64,000 nt of DNA from Mesocentrotus franciscanus (taxonomy: Eukaryota > Echinodermata > Echinoidea > Camarodonta > Strongylocentrotidae). Under the pieces are notes generated by a model that worked only from the letters and a program-made list of their open reading frames with translations, did not search any database and was not told where the DNA came from. Position numbers and translations under genes: made by a program. This document shows positions 11,166-22,200 of this stretch, piece after piece. The DNA lies in NCBI GenBank assembly GCA_037976565.1, contig CP137670.1, positions 18,649,744 through 18,713,743 of the forward strand, in the 5' to 3' direction. How positions within the stretch are numbered: position 1 is the stretch's first letter; each line of letters starts with the position of its first letter.

Positions 11166-11333
11166 GAAATCCTACTGGTTTCAACTGGTATCAACTGGAA
11201 TTTCAACCTGGGAGCTTATTTCGAAACTTTGTGTACAATTGTTATCAATGTTGGCAGCCCAACGTAGGGCCTATATAGATCACTCTTTATCAATACTCCA
11301 AGAAATAGTGTAACATTTAATTTGGATATGTAG

Positions 11334-11335
<2 letters not shown>

Positions 11336-11369
<34 letters not shown>
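11336..11369. repeat. (TA)n microsatellite
   Basis: Alternating T/A run of about 30 bases. Confidence 0.95.
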
Positions 11370-11372
<3 letters not shown>

Positions 11373-11884
11373 GTCCAAATTGAAAGATATCTCATCAAGT
11401 GACGTGTGCTATAAAAATAATGCTTATTATGAAATACACACAAAATTTGGTTTTGTAAGCTTAATATTTTACGTTTGACATCTTTACACCAGTCTGGCAT
11501 TTTTACCTTTGACACTTTTACCTCTGACATGTTTTACCTCCGGATTTTTTAGATCTTTAATTAGCTCTTTTAGATTCACGAAAATTTGTTTTGCTAAAAT
11601 ATCAACTTCGGACAACATAAATTATATCCGAGAAAAAGAAATCCCGCCACTCCCCCTCCCCGAAAAGAAAAGAAAGAAAAAAATAGGTATAATGGGTCAC
11701 AATTCAAGGTAGATCAATTTCCAGTTTTGCTTTGAACACTGATACTATTATATTTGGTGCTTTTATCATGAAATGCACAATTAAATTGATGTGTTGCCGC
11801 CCCGGCCACTTAACATGATTTTGCTACTACGCACAGATAATAGGTGATCGTTTATATGTTATGTCTAAATTTCTATGTGTGTAA
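11370..11884. other. No gene seen
   Basis: AT-rich sequence; short open frames here have no recognisable product. Confidence 0.4.
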
Positions 11885-12522
11885 GTTTAAAGAAGAAGTC
11901 CACCCTAATATCAAATTGGTTTTAATAGAAGCAGAAAAATTAGAGAAACAATTCAGTGAAAGTTTGAGAAAAATTTGACAACAAATAAATATGAAAGTTA
12001 TGAATCTTTCATGAAAGCATGCAAATCATGGAATCTTTGAGACAAATTGGCAATGCGGTCAGAAATTGTGATTTCATCCCTTCACAATTCACCACAGATG
12101 GTATACGTCTGACAGAATGACAGAATGACCCGGCCAAAATCTCCATTTCTCTGAGTGTTAAAATGGCAAGTAGATCGGCTATATATGCCGGCCGGGTGCA
12201 TGAAATAACATGTTTTCCGTGATTATGATCGAGATAGGCATGAAGGAAATATATCTTTTGATCAAAATGGAATTAAATGACATATAGTCTTGCATTAATT
12301 CAACAAAGGATAAAATGTGAGTGGATGACTTTATATTCAGAGACCACGTTGCCAATTTGACTCACAGATTTGAAGTATTTCATGAAAAGTCATGGATTTA
12401 AAAATCATAACTTTCTTATTTATTGTCCGATTCAGTTTCTCAAACCTTCACTGATCTGTTTTTCTTATTTTTTCATTTATTATTAAAACAAACTTATTTT
12501 CAGGGTGGACTTTCCCTCTAAC
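11885..12522. repeat. MITE with AAGTCCACCCT termini
   Basis: Left end AGAAGTCCACCCTAATATC and right end TTCAGGGTGGACTTTCC are complementary. The subterminal GCAGAAAAAT and AGTTATGAATC/GATTCATAACT stretches are also inverted (right-hand counterpart near 12400). Same family as 50-814 and 23349. Confidence 0.7.
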
Positions 12523-13126
12523 GTGTAAACATTTCTCTTACGTTGGTCTTAAACAATTTATCTATAAAGAATAAAAAAAGAAACAGAACATTGCAAACAA
12601 GAAAATTATGATAAAGTAACGATTTATTTTAGGAAGTTGACGTTTGAAATCACCTTTGATTTTTCTCATATTGGAGGATTTATTTTGAATTGAAGTTTCC
12701 ATGCTGCTTTTTTGTGGGGATGTCCTTTTTTCTGGTTTGTTTGTAAAAGAATATTACGCTACCAAAAATAACAATAAATTAACTTTTCATGTTGTGGAAG
12801 TGGACGTTTGGAGTCTATAATCCGGCATCTTCACCTTTTATTTTCTCTCACATTGAAGGATTTATTATTTTAAATAATTTATTATTGATTAATTCCATGC
12901 TGCGCTTACTTTTTTGGCGGGGGTCCTTTTTCTGGTTTGTTTGCATTTGTTCATAATTTTATTGAATATGATAATTATATTCAATTATTGTGTTATAACT
13001 GTGTTATCATATCTTATAATTTATTTCAAAATCAATAAATTGTAAATTAGTGTAACACAAAAGATTTTCGCAAGGTAAAACATAGAGGGCAGTAGACTAC
13101 TTGGCAAGAAAGAAATTATCATCAAA
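12523..13126. promoter_or_regulatory. Upstream region and 5' UTR of the p47 gene
   Basis: No coding sequence. Two partly similar ~120 bp stretches (around 12640-12740 and 12800-12940; both contain GAAGTGGACG or GAAGTTGACGTTTG and TTTTCTGGTTTGTTTGCA) form a degenerate direct repeat. The start context CATCAAAATGG fits an animal translation start. Transcription start is not identifiable from sequence alone. Confidence 0.4.
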
Positions 13127-13240
13127 ATGGCAGCCACCAGTGCAGAGAAAGATGGAATCCTCACCCAGTTTATTGGCGTTACTGGGGCAGAAAGAGATAG
13201 AGCTTCGTTCTTTCTAGAGTCATCAGGATGGAAGTTGGAG
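13127..13240 (+). CDS. NSFL1C: p47 exon 1 (UBA, first half)
   Basis: Starts [20 protein letters not shown] and ends GWKLE before donor GTATGA. It holds 38 codons, phase 0. Confidence 0.95.
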
Positions 13241-16200
13241 GTATGATGCAAAGCATTGACCTAAGATATTTAGATTCTATATCGTAACTTTACTATTGAC
13301 GGTGTATGTCGGGAACGGGGTAGTCGATGGTCCAACTCCATTTGATTTTGATTTAGCGCACTGTCATGTATAATCATGAGTTGACTGTTCGGCGCTTGTT
13401 CAGAATCATATCCCTACTTTGACCCCGTAACTCCGGCGTAGAGATACCCTACTAAAATTACCTAAAATTCAAGTAAATATTCATCTTTTCTTCAATTAAT
13501 GGCCATGATTTACAAGTCCTTGTGTTTCTTACCTGTTTCGTGTCAATTTTCTTATCTTTTTTCTTTGGCGCTCTGCGGGTTACAGGTTCCTGATCTGTGC
13601 CCTGGCGATGCGAAAAATGGATTCCGTGTAATAAAATACCCCCAGTTTACCGTCTATTTATATGGGTTGTCCGTCTTCTTGAGGATTTATCGCTCAAAAA
13701 GTGAAAGTCTCTGTACAAAGTCAATGTAGAATGCATCAAGAAAATCATTGTGGAACCCGTTTTTTCGCATCGCCAATGCGCGGATCGGAAATCAGAAACG
13801 TCAGCGAAAATGCGGACAATCCTTATTTTTGCGGACGCGTCTGTCAGCGTTTATGAAGATGATCCTCGTTTGTGCGGACAATCCTTAGGGGCGCTGGTCC
13901 GAGAATAAGGATCGTCCGCATATCCTTGTTTGTGCAGATGATCCTCATTCACGGACTAGCGCCCCTACTGCTAATTAATGTTGTGTTGCCAACTTGTTAC
14001 AGCAATAGCCATTAGTGATTAGTTAAACTTAAGTTTAGTGTACTGAACTTAGGAGTGCATAAAGGGAGTTCGCTGAATTTAGCTACACTCCTGCGGACCG
14101 TGTGCATTTAAGTACACTTAACTAATTGCTAATAAACTTTGAATTTTGAAACTATTGACAGTTTTGTAAAGTCAGCATCATATTGGCAATGCAAAATCAG
14201 CCATTAACGCAAACACTGCATGTATTTGGATTTGTGGCAGGACCACCATTGCAAACTCTTCCCCATAAAGACAACGCTGCAGCCATTTTCAGGGAAGGAG
14301 GAGGGGGAACCATCATCTTTTTAACATTAAGTTATTCACTCGTGGGCAGACAGCTCTAAAAAAAACTGAAGCAAATGCATTTAATTCCTTTTAAAAGTGG
14401 GTTGAAATCCAAATACAAGTTGATTAATGTTGATGTGCAGGGCTGCATACAACTCATATTTTGTTATTCAAACATCTAAATATATTCCATAGATTTTTAA
14501 AAAAAAAAAAAAATTCTCAGACCTGGGCTGAAAAGCTCCACCCTAAAAATATGCTCCTGTGCCCCGTCTTACAAAGAGTTGCGACTGATATCAACTCAAC
14601 TTTAAATGTTAAGACTTATAATAAGAGACTGCTTATAAGTTATATGCTGTTTTGTTTTTGACAATCTGCTGAAAAGATCTAGATGCAACTACTGTCTCTC
14701 TCGGGTAGCAAACTCTCTATAAAGGTCACCTGTCTATAGTGGCCATATGTTGTCTCCTTTGAGAAGGAACTGTGTGTTGTAGAACCCACCTCTCTACAGT
14801 GGCCACTTTCTGTTTTTTGTTTCCCTTGGTGGGCCTCAATGGACAGGTTTTACTGTATATAATGTGCTATACATGGAGCTAATTTTCTGACTTGATTATT
14901 ACAGGTGGCACTAGAGAGTTTCTATGATAACTCAGATGACATGGTTACTGATCCACCAAGCAGAGACCCTCCCTCTGAAAGACAGCCTGAACCCCCTAGG
15001 GTTGAACCACCTCCTGCAGCTCAGCCACAGGGAGGAGGCAAAGCTAAAGGATCAGCCCCAAAAGGAAGGTAGGTCTACTCAGGTGGCACTAGTTTTTTTT
15101 TCTTCTTCTGAAGGTTCATTATTCCAAAAGTTTGTAATTTCAAAACACATATTTCCCATACCTGGGGATTCATGTTTTCCAAAATTAAATAGGGTTCGTA
15201 ATTTCAAACATTGTTTTGTAAAGCCTGTCATATCTTCACTTTCCTCAAAACACTTTCCTATTCACTGTACATTATACTTCATTAAAGGGATAGTTGAGTT
15301 TTGTTGCAGAGGGAGCTATGGTACACAAAATAATTTTTTGTGAGATAATGAAAAACTGAGTGTCAAATTAGAAAGAACATACAATTGAAATGACAAAATC
15401 ATCTTTGGTTGATCAAAAGCAGTTCAGAGATGGCTGAAATATCCATAAATATAAAGATTTCTAATATTTGTGGTGCCCCACAAATATTTGATAATTTGAA
15501 CCAGCCGTTGAAAAAACAAGATAGCGTCATATACGTTTCATTCCAGCCAATGCCGATGTTGGCTTTTAGTTGGCTTTTTCGTGTTGGTTATAATACGCAC
15601 AACCAGCCGGCCCGTGTATTGTTATTATTAAATAATTAATTAATTAACGATCATCATATTTTTTGGAAAGTGGAGCTGAATTGGTATGATCGTATTGGCC
15701 AAATTTCACACATTTTTGGGTCTAAAATTACCTTCATAGCAATTTTAGGTCCTAAAAGAGCACTAGAAATGTCATAAATAAGAATAAGAGCAATAACCAC
15801 GCACTTTGAAGGCATTTGCAGTCTTATACTGTTTTCAGACACCCGTACTTTGCTAAAGGAGGGCTAACCCCACCTATAGTCCGGGGTTAAGCTTATTCCA
15901 CTTTCTTCACACTGGCAAAAATCTGCTTAACCCCGACTATAGGTGGGGAGGGGTCTTAGCCCCACCTATAGTCGGGGTTAAGCTTATTCCACTTTCTGTT
16001 CAGACATGTATTTACCAAAGTGGGCTAGCCCCACCTATAGTACGAGGGTTAGCTGGGCAAAATGCAGGGCTAAGCATAATGAATGTGCCAACAAGCAGAA
16101 AAAAAATAGTCGGGACTACGCAATGAAGCGAATTAATGAATGTTTACGCTATACAGCTAGTACGGGGCTAACAAATTGCAGTGAGAACAGCCAAAAAAGT

Positions 16201-19200
16201 TAGTCCGGGGTTAAGGATAGTACGGGCTAAGCAAAGTATGGGGTTAAGCAAAACAAGTGTGAAAGAGTACTAAAAGAGAACTCAACTATCCCTTTAAAGT
16301 TATCCACCCGTATTGTTTTGTTACTCTGTACTATGTACAAATATGAATTGTTTTGTATGTAAAAGTGGAACAAATAATTTCAAATTTCCACCTATTCACA
16401 TTAACATCAAACACTCAAAATAACTTTTAAACAGAAACTTCTTGGACACAAAACCCTTTATTTCTTAAAGGTACTATGTCCCATTTGCAGGCCAAAAAAA
16501 AATGAAAAGGTTAAATTCCAACAGCATTTGAAAGACAATACTAATTTAGAACTTCCCTAACAAAACGTGGGCTTGAAAATGTCTTAAGTGGGAAAATAAC
16601 GACTATTAGTTGTCGAATCGACTTAGGAGCTATAGAGCCAGTAAGTAATAGTCTGATTTTTGAGACTATTGTACCGAATGGTCGTACGTTTTATGCTGCG
16701 CAAAGATTGAATCAGTTTAATTTTGGCCATTACAAGAAGTGGGTTATTGATGTAGACAAATGCTCATGTACCCTTTACAGCTCATTTTATGTATGTTATT
16801 ACAAAGATGAAAAAAGCCAGTCAGTCACTCAATAGTGTCTGACAGTGAAGTCTAGCAAGTAAACGGGTTTCCTTGCATAATTTGAATATTAGGACACTGC
16901 TAACGGTTAAATTTCACAGATAGGACATACATGACATATTCATAATTCCTGCAAAGTTCTACAGAATTTGATGTTGGCTGCAAAAGGGACATAGTATCTT
17001 TAAAGGGTGCCGTGATTTTGATACGGTTAAAAAATGCTGGTCTAGATAGTAAATTTATTATTTTTTACCTTAAACAGAACTAAGCCTTTACCGGTAACTT
17101 AATTTGATTTTCTTTTCTTTGTCAGAGGTGGAAGCAGCAGTCGTATAGCAACTCTTGGTGACTATTCATCTAAGAAAGCTAATGATGACAGTGATGAAGA
17201 AGAAGGACAAGCCTTTTACGCGGGTGGACCAGAGCATGGCAGGTAAAGTTAAAGGGAATTCTACCCAGATATTGAGTTGGTTTTGATAGAAGCAGAAAAA
17301 TGGGAAATTTTCCAGTGGTTTTTTGCACTTTTTGCTCCAAGCATGTTGAGCATTCTGGATCAAAAGGTAAAAATAAATGTCACTCGAAGGTGAGACAAAA
17401 CTGCCATCAGTTCAAGGGGAAGTTCACCCTGGTATTAAGTTGGTTTCATTGATCTACATTTGCCACACTCAACCCAGGTGATGTAAATGGGTACCTGGCA
17501 GGAATTAATTCCTTGAAATGCTAGAGCGCCGTAATGGCAGCACAGCTAAAGCCGGGGTAATAATTTCAAAATTTGTTAAGGCGCCTTGAGCATCCCTTGG
17601 GGTAAATATGTGCGCTTTATAAATGTTGTTATTATTTTATTTATTATTATTCAATAGAAGCATAAAAATGAGAACAACAAATTAGTAACAGTTTGAGCAA
17701 AAACCGATTAAAAAGAAAAAAGTTATGAATTTGTTAAGGTGCTATCAATCAAACACAAATTGGCAACTGTATGAAGTATCTTGCGAGGTCCCCTCCCATT
17801 TGCCCTGTACAAAAAGATTTCCAAAATCGTTTTTTATCCATTGAGAAAATTTTAAATCATACATTCACCCTAAATATAATTATTACAAATATCTTTCTTT
17901 ACAACCCTGTATGAAACAAATCTATTCTGTCATCAACAACTAAGAAAATGAAAGTTTCTGATTGCAGTTTTGTATCAATAGTGACGTTTATTTTGAACTT
18001 TTGATCCAGAATGCTCACATTGCTCAGAGTAGAAAGTGCAACAACAAAAAATCACTGGAAAATTGTATTCCACTCCCGTTTCAGTGTGATGTACTGTTCA
18101 TGAATACAAGAAATTTAACCTACATGTATAGCAAAATCATCTGTTGAAGATTTTTATGCAAAGAATATATAAAGTGCCCTGCCAGAATTATTACTGTTTC
18201 AGTTGCTTCTCTTCAAATCTTTGCTTAAAGGTAAAGACTAGTTTGGAAACGCCCCTCTCTCAAAAGATGAAATGGAAGCCCTCATTACCAATCATGTGAA
18301 AGAATATGTTTTGACTAATATGGGATGATACAAATTTTGCCGGGAAACCGCCTACTAATTGATATATTTGGTAAATTATTATATCTATTGGGACCAAATA
18401 GATATCGCGCACGTGGTCGCGTATTCCCATATACATCTTTCTGTGTACAGTGCTTGTAACTTTACCAAGACTGGGCCAAACTTCTTATCATTTTGATGAT
18501 TCCAGAACCCTGCAGTACACACTAATACTTATATGCTAGATGATCAACCTTTTCTGATCGATTCCACAACGTTTCTTTCACAATGCAATCGCATGACCAG
18601 AACTGGTCTTTATCTTTAATATGCATTTCTTATTTCAGCATTACATAGACATCACATTTAAACTTTGGGAAGTTTGGGTCTATAATATTGATTCACCATG
18701 AAGCTAGATAACTTGTAAACATAGTTTGCTATGCTTTTTATGCTAAACTCAGTTTGAGCAAACATTGTTATGGTTGAAAGCAGACATTTATAGTTTCTCA
18801 CTTGGGGTATCTCACAAAATTACCCATAAACCCCATGGAATGACCCTCTAAGATTTCATACCATTCTCATTGTAGCGGTCAGCAGGTGGTTGGTCCCAAG
18901 AAGAAGAAGGTGGAATCGGACAGTCTGGTCAAAGACATCTTCAAACAGGCCAAGGAGTGAGTAGTACCTTTGAACTTTGACCTGAGGTCAGCTTGCTTGA
19001 TCCATCTTTGTTTTCATCCCCTTTCCATTCCATTCACAAAGTTCTTGCATGTTTGTATTACCAAGAATGATCTGGGCCCTGTTTCATAAAACTTGATATC
19101 AATAACAAGTTACAAGCTCCTGTTATAAGCTACTGAAGTCATGGCATTTGATTGGCTGAGAGCAAATTTTTCATAGAAATTTAGCAGTTGTTATAGATAA

Positions 19201-22200
19201 CAAGTTTTATGAAACCTGTCTCTGGGCCCTGTCTTGTAAATATAATATTAATCACAACTTATTTGTGATTGATATTAATCGCAACTATGTACATAATAAG
19301 AGATAGGAGACTGCAAACTTGCGATTGATAGGAGGACTTGCGATTGATTGGAGGACTTGCGATTGATTTGGAGCAGTCACAGTTCTTTATAAGACATAAA
19401 GGTAGACACAAATTGCTCGTGTGTATATGTGGTGCGTCACGCGTCTCAGAGTGATGCAAAATGAATCTTCTGTCAATGAATTGGGGTGGTGCGAAGCTTT
19501 TTATTTCTTAAAAGGGTGCCGTGACTTACAAAAAGGTTGACAAACGCTGCTCCAGTACATAAACATGCAGATTGACTGCCAACCACGTTGTAGCCGTTCA
19601 GGATTTCTTGGTGTATTGTCGGTGGAAAATGTAGAACGATAATTTCAACATAAATTATATGCATTATATCAGGCATGGTGCAGAGGAAGTAGCCGGTGGC
19701 AGCCCTTCAACGCCCCAGCCAAGGAACACCTCAAGCGCCTTCAGGGGTGCTGGTTACAGACTAGGGGAATCCCCCCAGGAACCTGTTGTACGGTACCAGG
19801 CACCTCGGTACAATGCCTGGTCCCAGGCCAAGAGAGGTTAGTATAAGTTTCTACTCATATTTGGGGAGTTGGGGGCTATCAATAAGGCTGGGTACAGGGT
19901 AGGGGAATCCCCCAGGAACCTGTTGTGCTTAATTTTATGTTGAACAAGTTTTGTACCCATATTTGAAAGTTAAAGTTTTAATTTCAATACAAAAACTTTG
20001 CCTCAGAAATACTCCGCTGTTAGTTATGTCAGCCTTTGTCAGCAAGTTTACCCATTTTTGTATTGAGATCAAATGTTTGACTTTCAAACCTACGTATCAC
20101 CAAAAGAGATAAACTCTCATGATAAATTTTGTATCTCTCTCTTTTTCTTTCCATCCTCACAGAGGCATGTAGTTCTGAAGATGTGGAAAACTGGTTTTAG
20201 TATTGATGATGGTGAACTGAGAGATTATAGGGAACCACAGAATGATGCCTTTCTCAAAGCTATCATGAAAGGGTAAGATATCGCTTCAATTTATATAATT
20301 TTTGGAATCCCAGCCCAGCACCAACGTCCTTTGGCGATCCATATTTAGAGAGAAGTCGTGGTCTAGTGGATATCTCACCAGAGTGTGGATCACTTGGTTT
20401 GCAGTTCAAATCCTGCCTTGGCACTAATGTCCTTTGGAAAGACATTAATCTACATTTGCCACTCTCCACTCAGGTGTAGTAAATGGGTACCTGGTTGGAA
20501 TTTATTCCTTGAATGGTTTCATCACCTATGGTAGCTGGGCTAAAGCCAGGGTTGGAATAATGATAATAATAATAATAATAATCTTCACTCCCTGGGGAGT
20601 ATTCCACCAAGAACATGATCACTTACTAAATCTTTCTCTGTTTTATTTGCTCTATCTCTCCTTTTCTTGCTCTATCTCTCCTTTTCTTGCTCTATCTCTC
20701 CTTTTATTGCTCTATCTCTCTTTTTCTTTCCCTCTCTCCAGAGAGATACCAGATGAGCTGCTCCAGCTGGGGAAGGGAGGTGAGGTGAGTTTAGATCTAG
20801 AAGACCATCGGAGCGAGGAGTTCACTAGACCCAAGCAGAGCACCAAAGCTTTCACTGGACATGGAGTTATGTTAGGCAGGTAAGGACCTTGAACTGAATC
20901 CTAAGAGATCTGTTATAGTCTGTCTAGACACACTGTTGTGTCAGGTGGTTAAGGTCCTATTTGCACTGAAACCCAAGAATATCTCATTTTTTGTAAACCT
21001 CTCTTTTTTCAAGTTCAATTCCATTCCATCATGTTTTATATTCCAATGTCAAATTTCAATGTGTATCCTTCTCAAAATTTTGATGTACACTACACTCAAT
21101 TTTATATGGAGTATCATTTCTTCTTTTGTTCTTGGTATATTGTAAAGTTGTAAATGCTCATTCAGATATGAAGTTATAAACTGCCGCAATTTAAACAAAA
21201 ATTGCAAATGAATGGCAACTGGGCGCAACATAGGTCCTTCAGGTTTTTACTGAGCTATGTGTTATAAGATACAGAAATATAAAACGTATTACACTTTACA
21301 TCATCATAAAAACGCGCCGTTTTGCCACGTCAAATCTGAATGAGGCCTAATTGGCCCCACGTGTTATTAGCGTCTGTGGTATGGTGTAATATTGAAGCCC
21401 TAAAAATTGCGCTTCAAAATGATCATGAAGTGCCTAAGAAAAGTAAAAATCTTTGAGTGACCTTTTTACCATACTCATTTTCCCCAATAGACTAGTGTTT
21501 TCCAACGGTTTTTGAAATTTCGAATTCCAATCATAAATATCTTGCTAATCAGACAGGCGATCGGCTTGTAAATGTCATGGGATTCCTGACTGACCTAAAG
21601 GTTTATAATTATGAATGCAGCACGAGCTAAATCCAGGATTTTGTTTAGAATCTGAGACAAAGATACCCAACCCCTTTAATAGTAGAGTTGTTGTGATTAC
21701 TAATATGATTTTTAAATATTTCTATCTCTCCCAGTCCCACCCCAACCATGAACCCAGGAGGGTCTAGTACGCAGTCCCAAGAGACTCCATCACAGCAGTC
21801 GTCGTCCTCGTCGGGTGCAACAGCAGCCCCTGCAGCATCAATCGATGTCAACCCTAACCAACCCACTACAACGCTACAGCTGAGATTAGCAGATGGTTCC
21901 AGGTAGGTCACGATAGGCATATTTACCCAAGGTAGCCACATCTGTATCAAAACTTGTGAGGTGCGATGGCTCAGTGGTAGAGCAGTGGACTCGTAACCGG
22001 GAAGTCCCAGGTTTGAAACCAATTTGATGCACCAGTGCCCTTTGGTAAGGCATTCATCCTCTTTACCAAGTCCCTCGGAGAGGACTTAAAGTTGTTGGTC
22101 CCCTGGTTGCTCACTTACAAGCATACAAATGCTGTCTTAGAAGTCAGTTAAAAGAAATAAAGCAACCCATACTTCTCTGACTTCCTGCGGGCCCTGCAAT

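Larger units (their letters stand above)
7574..11220. mobile_element. Asymmetric foldback element built of ACCAGT/ACTGGT repeats
   Basis: The left edge carries AGCTCCCAGGTCGAAA followed by ACCAGT-oriented repeats (to about 7856). The right edge is ACTGGT-oriented and ends AACCTGGGAGCT, the inverted complement of the left. The arms are of opposite orientation around a centre at 7860-8440, so the whole is a foldback. The left arm is ~280 bp and the right arm ~2.7 kb, enlarged by higher-order duplication. Sea urchin TU and Drosophila FB foldback elements have arms of short direct repeats in the same way (family knowledge). No transposase frame is present, so it would be non-autonomous. Confidence 0.65.

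Noticed and set aside
21957..22030. tRNA-Thr gene
   Set aside because: A and B boxes and an anticodon-like loop are present but the acceptor stem does not pair and the SINE body follows; it is a SINE head.
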